Virus record (IMG/VR): IMGVR_UViG_3300042887_002430
Location: 28,483-92,482 of that record
Strand: one strand, 5' to 3'
Source of the DNA: a virus
DNA length: 64,000 bases
Of the stretch, positions 1 to 6,899 are shown piece by piece. Every line of letters begins with the position of its first letter. The stretch's first letter is position 1. The notes below the pieces were generated by a model. That model did no database searches and was not told where the DNA came from. It worked only from the letters and a program-made list of their open reading frames with translations. The translations under genes were made by a program, and so were the position numbers.

Positions 1-40
1 AGCTGCATCGGATAATGGGTCAGATAGCGATGAAACGTAA
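1..40 (+). CDS. C-terminal end of an unidentified protein (partial)
   Basis: The first bases continue a plus-strand reading frame that ends in Ser/Asp/Glu-rich codons (AASDNGSDSDET) and a TAA stop at 38-40. A strong hairpin terminator follows directly, which supports a real gene end. Only 12 residues are visible, so no function can be given. Confidence 0.45.
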   Translation, partial: AASDNGSDSDET

Positions 41-50
41 AAGCAAAAAA

Positions 51-90
51 AAATAATGATTTCCGTGCTGGATTAGGAAATCATTATTTT
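51..90. terminator. Bidirectional hairpin terminator between convergent genes
   Basis: A 14-base arm (51-64) pairs with its complement at 76-90 around an 11-base loop. An A-run lies on the left and a T-run on the right, so it can stop transcription from both sides. It separates the plus-strand gene at 1-40 from the minus-strand gene ending at 84. Confidence 0.75.
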
Positions 91-284
91 AAACCGCCGA
101 TTCCACTCTTACGATTTATATACTTCAATACTTCCATAATAACTAAAAATTCAAATACATTCCCAACTATACCAAAAAATAAACTACCGAAATATTGATA
201 TGGTTTATCCATTGTATAGGATAAAGAAATAGATATACTGGCGAAAGCCAAATATATAATAAATGAAAATCTATTTACATTCAT
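84..284 (-). CDS. Small two-helix membrane protein, unknown function
   Basis: The 66-residue protein has two hydrophobic segments (about residues 5-25 and 33-53) followed by a short basic tail, KYINRKSGIGG. The start is the ATG at 284 because a GGGGG ribosome-binding sequence lies 5 bases upstream; a longer version would need a TTG start. The last codons enter the downstream terminator. Small membrane proteins like this are common in T4-type genomes, with roles from superinfection exclusion to lysis control. Nothing in the sequence says which applies here. Confidence 0.55.
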   Translation of the reverse strand: MNVNRFSFIIYLAFASISISLSYTMDKPYQYFGSLFFGIVGNVFEFLVIMEVLKYINRKSGIGGLK

Positions 285-364
285 GATAACCCCCAATAAT
301 TAAACCATACTAAATGTAATAATATTATATATGATTTTATCATTAATCGGCTATTTTATTTACA

Positions 365-1468
365 TCATAACAACCTATTGATTGTTAAGAGATTATTAAT
401 ATTTGTTAACTGTTTGGAAACATTTAATTTCTCATTATCAAATACTGGTTGTTTATACCTGTTACACTTATCTTCAAACGTTTCAGCCTTGCTTTTTAAG
501 GCTTCTATACGGTCATAATGGTCAATAGATAAGGGTACTATTTTATCAATAGTTTCATCCAACCATTTAACAAATTCTAATTTATCATCATTACGTGGTA
601 TAAATGATAAAACTACACTATCAGTAATAGTAGTTATCTGTACAATGGTATAATAATTACCAAACACCATATTAAATTTATCATATATTTCATTTTCAGA
701 ATATGATAAATGATATGGATTATTTTTTACATCGTGAAGTCGGAAAAATGTTTCATTATCTTTTGGTAATATATAACATTCACTATAAAGATACTCATTA
801 ACACCTAAGATATTGTAAATATGCTGTTTAGTTATCTTAGGAACATGACCATCATAAAAGGCTTTCTTACGGTTAATAATAATATTTAGATTAGCATCAT
901 TATCAGCAAATATCTTAATATAATAACCATTCTTGGCTACTATCTTACGCATCTTAACCTTTAATTCTTCAATATATCCAGCAACATCTATTTCAAAAAA
1001 TTCTGGTCTAACATTGAAGATATATCTATCACCATTGTTGCACACTTTATGTACTACACTATTATAATAAACTTTAGGTATCCCTATCATAGATTCTAAA
1101 GTACCTATTGAGTAAATAGATGGTCCTGATGGGTTAGGTTTTTTTACTTTTGCTCTTCTAAAAGCATTAATAACATAACTAACCTTAAACAGTGAATTGT
1201 GTTGGGTAATTTCTACTTTTGGATGATGTTTAACTTCCATCAATACAAAATTATAAATTCTGGAATGCTTAGACATTCTTTTTAATTTTTTATTAATGAT
1301 TTCTGACGGAATCATTAAAGTAGTAATGACAGTCATATTAATACCTTTATGTGTCATTCCATTGTCTGTAGCTATTTCTACGATTTTATCAACATCATAT
1401 AAGGTATTTAACAATTTATATAAACTAATATTTCCTAGCTTATATTGGTCTAATTCATACATATTCAT
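365..1468 (-). CDS. Unknown phage protein, 367 aa
   Basis: Not recognised. The frame is long and uninterrupted on a strand where the neighbouring genes also run. The start was placed at the ATG at 1468, just after the stop of the preceding gene (1473), with GGGAG shortly upstream. An upstream in-frame ATG at 1495 would overlap the previous gene by 23 bases. The protein is rich in Lys, Ile and Asn, with no signal peptide, membrane segment or cysteine motif. It forms an operon with the 267-residue gene before it. Confidence 0.6.
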   Translation of the reverse strand: MNMYELDQYKLGNISLYKLLNTLYDVDKIVEIATDNGMTHKGINMTVITTLMIPSEIINKKLKRMSKHSRIYNFVLMEVKHHPKVEITQHNSLFKVSYVINAFRRAKVKKPNPSGPSIYSIGTLESMIGIPKVYYNSVVHKVCNNGDRYIFNVRPEFFEIDVAGYIEELKVKMRKIVAKNGYYIKIFADNDANLNIIINRKKAFYDGHVPKITKQHIYNILGVNEYLYSECYILPKDNETFFRLHDVKNNPYHLSYSENEIYDKFNMVFGNYYTIVQITTITDSVVLSFIPRNDDKLEFVKWLDETIDKIVPLSIDHYDRIEALKSKAETFEDKCNRYKQPVFDNEKLNVSKQLTNINNLLTINRLL

Positions 1469-1472
1469 ATTG

Positions 1473-2276
1473 TTACTCCCAATCCCATTCAACATTTTTT
1501 AATACTGAACCATATTCATAAATTTTTCTAACACCATCGGATATTTCTGATGGTTTTGAACGTATCCCAAAATAAACGTTATCACCATAGATTAATGGTT
1601 CAGAACAATTCTTAAACCAACAAGCAATATCATATCCTTTTGCTAAATCATCCTTCTTAAATTTAGCTACTGGAAAGTATCGTTCACCAAATATTGGACA
1701 TTCCGAATGATTCTGCTGTGCATATTCTATATAATCATCAGCAGTATCATAGGATTCACATTCATGACATTTTACGGCATAAGATTGAAACGCCTCCCCA
1801 TACCACTGTTTAGGTATAAAAGAATACATTTTATCTGCATCTTCACAATCATATCGATTAATGAATTCAAATGGTTTTCCATTGTATTCTAATTCCATAA
1901 AACATTCTAATTCGAAAGGATTACCAATTTCACCACTCTTCCATGATGGAGTTATATAAGATTGCACACATTTTAATTTTACATCAGGGTCATCAAAATA
2001 ATCTTCTACACTACGATATTCATTAATATTTCCCCTACCATTTTCTTCCATTTCCATAAATTTAACAGATGTAACATCTACATCTACGGAAATATTCAAG
2101 TATTGCTCATCATTACAATCATCATAGGTATATCCAAAGACATTAGGAACGAATCCATACATGGATACTTTTTTAATATCATCTTTATATATGACATATA
2201 CTCTTTGGGTATTATTATCTTCAGAATACCCAAAGTGAACTAAATTTAATTTAATTTTCATTATTTTTATACTCAT
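1473..2276 (-). CDS. Unknown acidic phage protein, 267 aa
   Basis: Not recognised. The sequence is acidic with many Tyr/Trp and several cysteines; CHEC near residue 169 and a later Cys near 193 could bind a metal, but the spacing fits no finger family I know. The start may be at 2276 or at an in-frame ATG at 2261; no strong ribosome site decides. An early-type promoter (TTGACA-N16-TACCAT, minus strand, 2296-2323) lies just upstream, so this operon is probably expressed early. Confidence 0.6.
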   Translation of the reverse strand: MSIKIMKIKLNLVHFGYSEDNNTQRVYVIYKDDIKKVSMYGFVPNVFGYTYDDCNDEQYLNISVDVDVTSVKFMEMEENGRGNINEYRSVEDYFDDPDVKLKCVQSYITPSWKSGEIGNPFELECFMELEYNGKPFEFINRYDCEDADKMYSFIPKQWYGEAFQSYAVKCHECESYDTADDYIEYAQQNHSECPIFGERYFPVAKFKKDDLAKGYDIACWFKNCSEPLIYGDNVYFGIRSKPSEISDGVRKIYEYGSVLKNVEWDWE

Positions 2277-2295
2277 AATTATGTTACGAAGGTAT

Positions 2296-2323
2296 ATGGT
2301 AGCATAACCGTATCATATGTCAA
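2296..2323 (-). promoter_or_regulatory. Early (sigma70-type) promoter, minus strand
   Basis: Read on the minus strand: TTGACA (2323-2318), a 16-base spacer and TACCAT (2301-2296). It points at the 267-aa gene starting at 2276. The -35 is perfect and the -10 is a four-of-six match. Confidence 0.5.
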
Positions 2324-2333
2324 TCTAAATTTG

Positions 2334-2340
2334 ATAAATA
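2334..2340 (+). promoter_or_regulatory. Putative late promoter (ATAAATA)
   Basis: GATAAATA, matching the T4 late promoter core TATAAATA at seven of eight positions, lies 26 bases before the ATG of the nucleotidyltransferase gene. It diverges from the early promoter at 2296-2323. Confidence 0.45.
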
Positions 2341-2366
2341 CATTCATTTGAAATCTGTTGGTTATT

Positions 2367-3320
2367 ATGCAAAACTTCATCGATTATTTGATTACTGAAT
2401 CAACCCTCCAATATCATCATTCATTAAACCAAGATATTTGGAATGGGGATACTCTTGACCCAGAAATTAGAGATAAAATGTTGGAGATTGCAAAGAATTT
2501 CCATGAACAGTTAGAATTGCCGGATTTCAAAATTTTAGATATTATTTTTGTTGGTGGTAACTGTGGTTACAATTATACCAAATATTCTGATATCGATTTG
2601 CATTTAGTGCTAGATACAACCAGCAAAAGATGTAAAGAGTGTGGTATAGATATGGATGATTTCTTAGATACTAAGAAAAAATATTTCAATCTAAAACATG
2701 ATATTAACATTTATGAATATGATGTTGAATTATATGCACAAACTAAAGATGATAAATTAGAATCAGCAGGTGTTTACAGTGTCCTGCATAACAAGTGGTT
2801 AAAACATCCAGAATTTAATAAAGACTATAAAATTGATAATAATTTAATTGACCGTAAGGCAAAACAATTAAAAATCAAAATCGATAGAATTATTAAAACT
2901 CATGATTATGATGAACTAAAAGCATTATCTACAAAAATAAAACATTATAGAAAATCTGGATTAGCCAAACATGGTGAAACAAGTATTGAGAATTTAGTAT
3001 TTAAAGAATTACGAAATACTGGATATATAGATAAATTGAAAGGTGCAAAATTAAAAGCTATCGATAATCAATTATCATTGAAAGAATCTGAAGGTGAAAA
3101 ACATAAAGATGATATTCATGCTAGTAAACGAAACTTATTTTATCTACACAAAAATAAACAATTAGGATTAAATGATTCATATCATAAGAAAATGCAACAA
3201 TTATTAAATGATGAAAAATTTATTAAGGATGCACATAAAGTGAAACATATTCAAAATAAATTAGAACAAGTGATTGATAAATATCTTAAAAATAGTAAAA
3301 CCACTACCCTACAAGGGTAG
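2367..3320 (+). CDS. Nucleotidyltransferase-fold protein with capsid-targeting-like N-terminus
   Basis: The 317-residue protein contains the nucleotidyltransferase signature: FVGGNCGYNYTKYSDIDLHL, with the GG at about residues 63-64 and metal-binding Asp at 75 and 77. Members of this fold move an NMP or similar group to RNA, protein or small molecules; the substrate here is unknown. The N-terminus MQNFIDYLITE ends in I-T-E, the kind of site cut by T4 prohead protease. The C-terminal half is basic and probably helical. It stands alone on the plus strand behind a late-type promoter, and its stop codon lies inside the terminator hairpin. A packaged, injected enzyme is a plausible inference, not shown. 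Confidence 0.7.
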   Translation: MQNFIDYLITESTLQYHHSLNQDIWNGDTLDPEIRDKMLEIAKNFHEQLELPDFKILDIIFVGGNCGYNYTKYSDIDLHLVLDTTSKRCKECGIDMDDFLDTKKKYFNLKHDINIYEYDVELYAQTKDDKLESAGVYSVLHNKWLKHPEFNKDYKIDNNLIDRKAKQLKIKIDRIIKTHDYDELKALSTKIKHYRKSGLAKHGETSIENLVFKELRNTGYIDKLKGAKLKAIDNQLSLKESEGEKHKDDIHASKRNLFYLHKNKQLGLNDSYHKKMQQLLNDEKFIKDAHKVKHIQNKLEQVIDKYLKNSKTTTLQG

Positions 3321-3325
3321 TGGTT
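3299..3325 (+). terminator. Terminator overlapping a stop codon
   Basis: AACCACTACCCT (3299-3310) pairs with GGGTAGTGGTT (3315-3325) around a four-base loop. The TAG stop of the nucleotidyltransferase gene (3318-3320) is in the right arm. No long T-run follows. Confidence 0.6.
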
Positions 3326-3395
3326 CCGATGATATTACTGCTGATTCATGTTTAGCAGACCCTGGTTCAAATTCTATTTGTTCTAATATGGTCAT
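3309..3395 (-). CDS. Possible 28-aa peptide
   Basis: A minus-strand frame from ATG 3395 to TAG 3309 encodes a short acidic peptide beginning MTILEQIEFEPGSAKHES. It fills the gap between a plus-strand terminator and a minus-strand terminator. No clear ribosome-binding site is present, and it lies just beyond the terminator at 3416-3434, so it may well not be expressed. Confidence 0.15.
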   Translation of the reverse strand: MTILEQIEFEPGSAKHESAVISSEPLPL

Positions 3396-3415
3396 GTCTT
3401 TATACCATAAAAAAA

Positions 3416-3434
3416 GCCCATGATAGTCATGGGC
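3416..3434 (-). terminator. Hairpin terminator for the minus-strand operon
   Basis: GCCCATGA (3416-3423) pairs with TCATGGGC (3427-3434) around TAG. On the minus strand it is followed by a seven-T run. It ends the operon whose last gene stops at 3452. Confidence 0.75.
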
Positions 3435-3451
3435 AGAGGAGAGGAGAACTA

Positions 3452-3910
3452 CTATGCAAAATGGGGGAAATGGTCATTTATATAATCAATATATTTAAAT
3501 CCTTTTTCGACCACAAAATCGGTAAAATCAAACGTACCATGTCTAATATCATCTGCATTTTTTATAAATTCAGATTGTTTTAACATAGCCAATACAGGAT
3601 ATGATTCCATAAAATCAATATGGTACTTAGTACCTCGATGTGCTTCTAACCAAAATATTAAATCGTAATTAACAATGGATTTAATATTCTTATCCAAAAT
3701 TGTCTCTAACTGTTTCTTATTTTTAAATTTTACAATATATGTACCATAATCAGGGGAATTAATCATATATCCTTGGTCAATGGTAAATTCTAATGACTTA
3801 TCCGGCATAACTGCATAGTGTATTTTATTCTTATCATATTTTATAAAATCCAACATATCTTGTAGCATATCATTGTCCATCAAATTGGTCACAGGATTAT
3901 TAAAGTTCAT
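3452..3910 (-). CDS. Unknown phage protein, 152 aa
   Basis: Not recognised. The protein is soluble, mildly acidic and rich in aromatic residues, without cysteine motifs or membrane segments. It has its own strong early promoter (TTGACA-N16-TATAAT, minus strand, 3949-3976) and a hairpin terminator behind it, so it can be made as a single-gene early transcript. That pattern is typical of small host-takeover proteins in T4-type phages, but this is inference from position only. Confidence 0.6.
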   Translation of the reverse strand: MNFNNPVTNLMDNDMLQDMLDFIKYDKNKIHYAVMPDKSLEFTIDQGYMINSPDYGTYIVKFKNKKQLETILDKNIKSIVNYDLIFWLEAHRGTKYHIDFMESYPVLAMLKQSEFIKNADDIRHGTFDFTDFVVEKGFKYIDYINDHFPHFA

Positions 3911-3948
3911 AATATTGTTAGTCCATAAGTATTTTTAATTAAAATATT

Positions 3949-3976
3949 ATTATACCTATATTATCCTAATTGTCAA
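3949..3976 (-). promoter_or_regulatory. Strong early promoter, both hexamers consensus
   Basis: Minus strand: TTGACA (3976-3971), a 16-base spacer, TATAAT (3954-3949). It overlaps the end of the 70-aa gene and drives the 152-aa gene starting at 3910. Confidence 0.75.
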
Positions 3977-4178
3977 CAATTATTTTTATATCTTCATCAT
4001 CAGATATTATATTACAACCAATCGGTAAATGAATACCATGAAAATACCATTCCTCTTTTATCTTATATAAGTGCAAAGCATCATTACCATGTAACGTAAA
4101 TTCAGATAATACGGCATCTGGATAATGGTTACTATTGACAAATAGTAAGAATTCATCAGTATCACCAGTAAATATCAT
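3966..4178 (-). CDS. Unknown small protein, 70 aa
   Basis: Not recognised. The acidic protein (start MIFTGDTDEFLLF) overlaps the upstream 128-aa gene by four bases (ATGA), which indicates translational coupling. Its 3' end carries the -35 of the next promoter. Confidence 0.5.
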   Translation of the reverse strand: MIFTGDTDEFLLFVNSNHYPDAVLSEFTLHGNDALHLYKIKEEWYFHGIHLPIGCNIISDDEDIKIIVDN

Positions 4179-4561
4179 ATCATTTTAAAGGCTCTAACGT
4201 AAAATTGCTTTTTCTTATCCCTAGAATTTTGGTAATACATCATACCTTTATAATAAAATGATATGGTTAACCCATAATCGGGGTTAGTATCAGTAACAGT
4301 CCAATATTCTTCTTCAAGATGCATATCATATCCATCAATCATATCATCCTTAATAATGGCATAATGTTGGAGAATATATTTCATAAAATCTGCATCAGGA
4401 ACAAACCATTCATTATAATCATCAATAATTAAAAATGATTCAAACATTGAAATATCCGAATAGGCTAACTTTTTTTCATATACCTTTGGTGATAATATTA
4501 ATCGTTTACCATCTGGAACTGTAGAAATATGTAAGCCACCTTCTAATATCTCTCCAATCAT
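4175..4561 (-). CDS. Unknown protein, 128 aa
   Basis: Not recognised. The soluble acidic protein (start MIGEILEGGLHIS) overlaps the upstream polymerase-like gene by four bases (ATGA) and the downstream 70-aa gene by four bases. The three genes thus form a tight operon with the polymerase-like gene, which suggests a related or co-regulated role. Confidence 0.55.
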   Translation of the reverse strand: MIGEILEGGLHISTVPDGKRLILSPKVYEKKLAYSDISMFESFLIIDDYNEWFVPDADFMKYILQHYAIIKDDMIDGYDMHLEEEYWTVTDTNPDYGLTISFYYKGMMYYQNSRDKKKQFYVRAFKMI

Positions 4562-6345
4562 ATATTATAATCATCATACTTCAATATCATCGGAGGTATA
4601 CCTAACTCTTCAAATACAGAATTATACACCTGATTAAAAATATCTAAATCATCAGGATGGAACATAACAGAATCATGTATAGTGATTGCCGGATACTTCT
4701 TAACCTTCATAAATCGTCTAAAAATTCTATTAACAAACAATTCTGATTCTACTTTTTGTAATAATTTAGGCAAATGTGGAACAAAGTCTTGTTTATTTAA
4801 ATATGATACTAACCCTACCATTGTTGGAAATTCTGTAGCTAATTTTGTTTTTAAGTCTTTGAATTGTATATCATTACTGAAGAATGTTTTAAAAACACAA
4901 CCTTTAGCTCCATCTCTATCTTTTTTAATGATAGATGCTATTTCTTCATACAACATACCAGCTTTAGATAATCCAATAAATTTATCTAAATCTTGTTTAT
5001 TCTCATCAGAATGATTTTTAGCATATTTTATAGCTTCCATAACATTAGCGAATGGTAACAAAATCTTATCATCATCTTCATGCTTTAACCATTCAACACC
5101 GTACATCATTTCAGAAATCTGTTTAGGATATTCAATAATCATGGAAAAAATAGCCATTTGAGAATTCTTAGCATCAGCACTAATATATTTTACACCATCA
5201 ATATTAATGAATTGTCTAACCCATGATTTGATATTGGTGAAAATACTATGGAATCGTCCACCAAATTTATCACAAACGTTAAAATAGGTATTACCTTGTT
5301 GGATAAATTCTACGGTATTAATGAATTCAGCAATCTTTATTTCGTCAGCATCCTTTAATTTTTTCTTTAATCCTTTATCATCACCAAATGATAAATTATA
5401 ATAAGCATAAGGATTTGAATTATAAGAAGAAAGCATTTCAGCAGTGTTCATTCTTTTGAATAATTCAATAGCATCATCAATCATTGGTTTATATTCAGCA
5501 CTATTCATCTTACGTTTGTTTCTGATTCTAATCTTATCAGCAGCAAATCTATGTTTTAAACGCCAATCTTGAACATTAAAAATATAATATTGTTTAACAT
5601 CTATAGTAGATGAATCAGTAGTGAATAAATGATTAGCTAATTTATAGCTTCTAGCCTTTTTACTATCTTCATAATGATACCATTTATCATCACATAGCAA
5701 TAATCCAGCATTAATATAGGCTAATCTATATGATTCAAAAGTATAACCTACCAATTGTTCAATATAATTACTTCTTAACTGTACGAAACTTTTAAAATGA
5801 TTAGAGAAGAATTCGTTATCAGTAATATATACTTTTCTAGTTCTTTTAGTTTTTTGAAACAAATATGTAAATGCTACTAAACCTATGAAAGCCTTAGCAA
5901 TTTCTAAATTATATTCAAAATTTTCATCATATTTTTCTTTATAATCCATCATAGCCTTATGAATCATATCATCTGTCAATAGGATAGGAATATATAAAGG
6001 TACTCTTTTATCCTCATCAGACCCTTCTAAAGATTCATATCTAATCTGTGAAGCACATTTCTTTTTTATAAATTTATAAGGTATGACATATTTCTTAGCA
6101 TTAAATTTTTTAAACTGATGTTTCATAGCCCCTACCATAGATTCAGGGCTTCTTTTTTGATAAGGTTCAAAAATTGTTAAATCATCCATAAATCTAAAGT
6201 ATGAAAGACTGTCAAAGAATGTTTGTGTTACAGGGTCATAATATCTAGCATTCTTAATATCATGAAAGCATACAGTCTTGGTAACAGTAGAGAAAACACA
6301 TCTAAACCGTGAATAATCATAGATTTCATTAGCAATAATATTCAT
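4558..6345 (-). CDS. Divergent family A / single-subunit polymerase-like protein
   Basis: The C-terminal half of this 595-residue protein carries the palm motifs of family A polymerases in order. GGRFHSIF (about 363-370) is followed by motif A as ISADAKNSQMAIF (about 387-399), motif B as RDGAKGCVFKTFF (about 476-488, with the conserved R and K four apart) and motif C as ITIHDSVMFH (about 553-562). GRxH...DxKNSQ...HDSV is typical of divergent polymerases of plasmids, transposons and viruses, and HDS also resembles T7 RNA polymerase. No 3'-5' exonuclease motif was seen; the N-terminal third is basic and unassigned. The phage has a separate family B replicase (26727-30431), so this is a second polymerase, perhaps for transcription, priming or repair. 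Both an early and a late promoter precede it. Confidence 0.65.
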   Translation of the reverse strand: MNIIANEIYDYSRFRCVFSTVTKTVCFHDIKNARYYDPVTQTFFDSLSYFRFMDDLTIFEPYQKRSPESMVGAMKHQFKKFNAKKYVIPYKFIKKKCASQIRYESLEGSDEDKRVPLYIPILLTDDMIHKAMMDYKEKYDENFEYNLEIAKAFIGLVAFTYLFQKTKRTRKVYITDNEFFSNHFKSFVQLRSNYIEQLVGYTFESYRLAYINAGLLLCDDKWYHYEDSKKARSYKLANHLFTTDSSTIDVKQYYIFNVQDWRLKHRFAADKIRIRNKRKMNSAEYKPMIDDAIELFKRMNTAEMLSSYNSNPYAYYNLSFGDDKGLKKKLKDADEIKIAEFINTVEFIQQGNTYFNVCDKFGGRFHSIFTNIKSWVRQFINIDGVKYISADAKNSQMAIFSMIIEYPKQISEMMYGVEWLKHEDDDKILLPFANVMEAIKYAKNHSDENKQDLDKFIGLSKAGMLYEEIASIIKKDRDGAKGCVFKTFFSNDIQFKDLKTKLATEFPTMVGLVSYLNKQDFVPHLPKLLQKVESELFVNRIFRRFMKVKKYPAITIHDSVMFHPDDLDIFNQVYNSVFEELGIPPMILKYDDYNI

Positions 6346-6374
6346 AAAGGAAATATACCATAGAAAAGGTCAAA

Positions 6375-6382
6375 TATTTATA
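6375..6382 (-). promoter_or_regulatory. Late promoter TATAAATA, minus strand
   Basis: A perfect TATAAATA on the minus strand, 30 bases before the polymerase-like gene and just downstream of its early -10 element. The gene may be expressed in two phases. Confidence 0.5.
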
Positions 6383-6388
6383 AGCATA

Positions 6389-6416
6389 ATTATACAGAAT
6401 ATTAAAATATTGTCAA
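6389..6416 (-). promoter_or_regulatory. Early promoter for the polymerase-like operon
   Basis: Minus strand: TTGACA (6416-6411), a 16-base spacer, TATAAT (6394-6389). Both hexamers are consensus. It drives the operon 6345-3966. Confidence 0.75.
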
Positions 6417-6780
6417 CTATTAAATTGTTAACAGGTAAAAAAAAAAAAAGTCTTGTAAGTCTTTAGGATAGAAAGGATTAAAGATGATAAAGTATTGAAA
6501 TAATTAAGAATAATTAAAGAAATAGGATAGTCTTTAGGATATTCATAATTAGGATAGTCTTTAGGATATTCATAATTAGGATAGTCTTTAGGATATTCAT
6601 AGAATACAATAATTAAGATATGAAGATATGATTTCATAATTACATATATAAAAGATGATTCATAGAATTATAATTTACAATGTAGAAAATCATTATAATG
6701 ATAATAATAATAGTTAATTAAAGAAGATAGTAAAATATCATAATAACAGACGATATGATAAAGAAGAATCAAAGGATTCT
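6417..6780. other. Gene-free AT-rich interval with repeats
   Basis: No convincing gene lies here. A minus-strand frame at 6428-6637 merely translates the 27-bp repeat as YEYPKDYPN units and is preceded by no ribosome site. The interval is dominated by A/G-biased sequence such as AAGAAT and TAATTAAAG, holds the tandem repeat at 6524-6601, and separates two divergent operons. Confidence 0.6.
6524..6601 (+). repeat. 27-bp direct tandem repeat, nearly three copies
   Basis: The unit AGGATAGTCTTTAGGATATT followed by CATAATT occurs at 6524-6550 and 6551-6577, and most of it again at 6578-6601. A partial related copy lies near 6450-6465. It is between divergently transcribed operons. Possible roles are a protein-binding array or replication-associated iteron; the sequence alone does not decide. 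Confidence 0.75.
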
Positions 6781-6787
6781 CCGCAAG

Positions 6788-6836
6788 CCCCGTATAATAA
6801 GGCATGCTGTGAAACGGCATTTCGGGAGCATATGCC
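6788..6836 (+). ncRNA. Possible structured RNA (pseudoknot-like) upstream of nrdA
   Basis: GC-rich paired segments stand out of very AT-rich DNA. GGCATGCT (6801-6808) can pair with AGCATATGCC (6827-6836, small bulge), GAAA with TTTC (6811-6814/6820-6823), and CCCCG (6788-6792) with CGGG (6823-6826). The last pairing crosses the first, as in a pseudoknot. It lies 64 bases before the NrdA start. No known riboswitch consensus was recognised. The promoter for it is unclear. Confidence 0.3.
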
Positions 6837-6860
6837 AATTTTTACATAAAAAATTAAAAA

Positions 6861-6888
6861 TTGTTGCAATTATGTTAAAATATATGAT
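6861..6888 (+). promoter_or_regulatory. Weak early promoter candidate before nrdA
   Basis: TTGTTG (6861-6866), a 16-base spacer and TATGAT (6883-6888). It would start transcription only a few bases before the NrdA ATG at 6900, which leaves little leader, so a promoter further upstream is equally possible. Confidence 0.3.
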
Positions 6889-6899
6889 AGGATATACCG

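Noticed and set aside
3355-3400. tRNA gene suggested by GGTTCAAATTC
   Set aside because: The flanking bases do not pair into a T-stem and no acceptor or anticodon stem can be formed.
4682-5014. Plus-strand 110-aa frame
   Set aside because: It is antisense to the polymerase motif region of the minus-strand gene and has no ribosome site.
6428-6637. Minus-strand 69-aa frame with YEYPKDYPN repeats
   Set aside because: It is only the translation of the 27-bp tandem repeat, with no ribosome site and a poly-T/Phe end.
6781-6836. Twister or hammerhead ribozyme in the nrdA leader (GCAAGCCC, TAATAA, GGGAG)
   Set aside because: The short matches are present but not in the order and pairing needed; kept only as an unassigned structured candidate.
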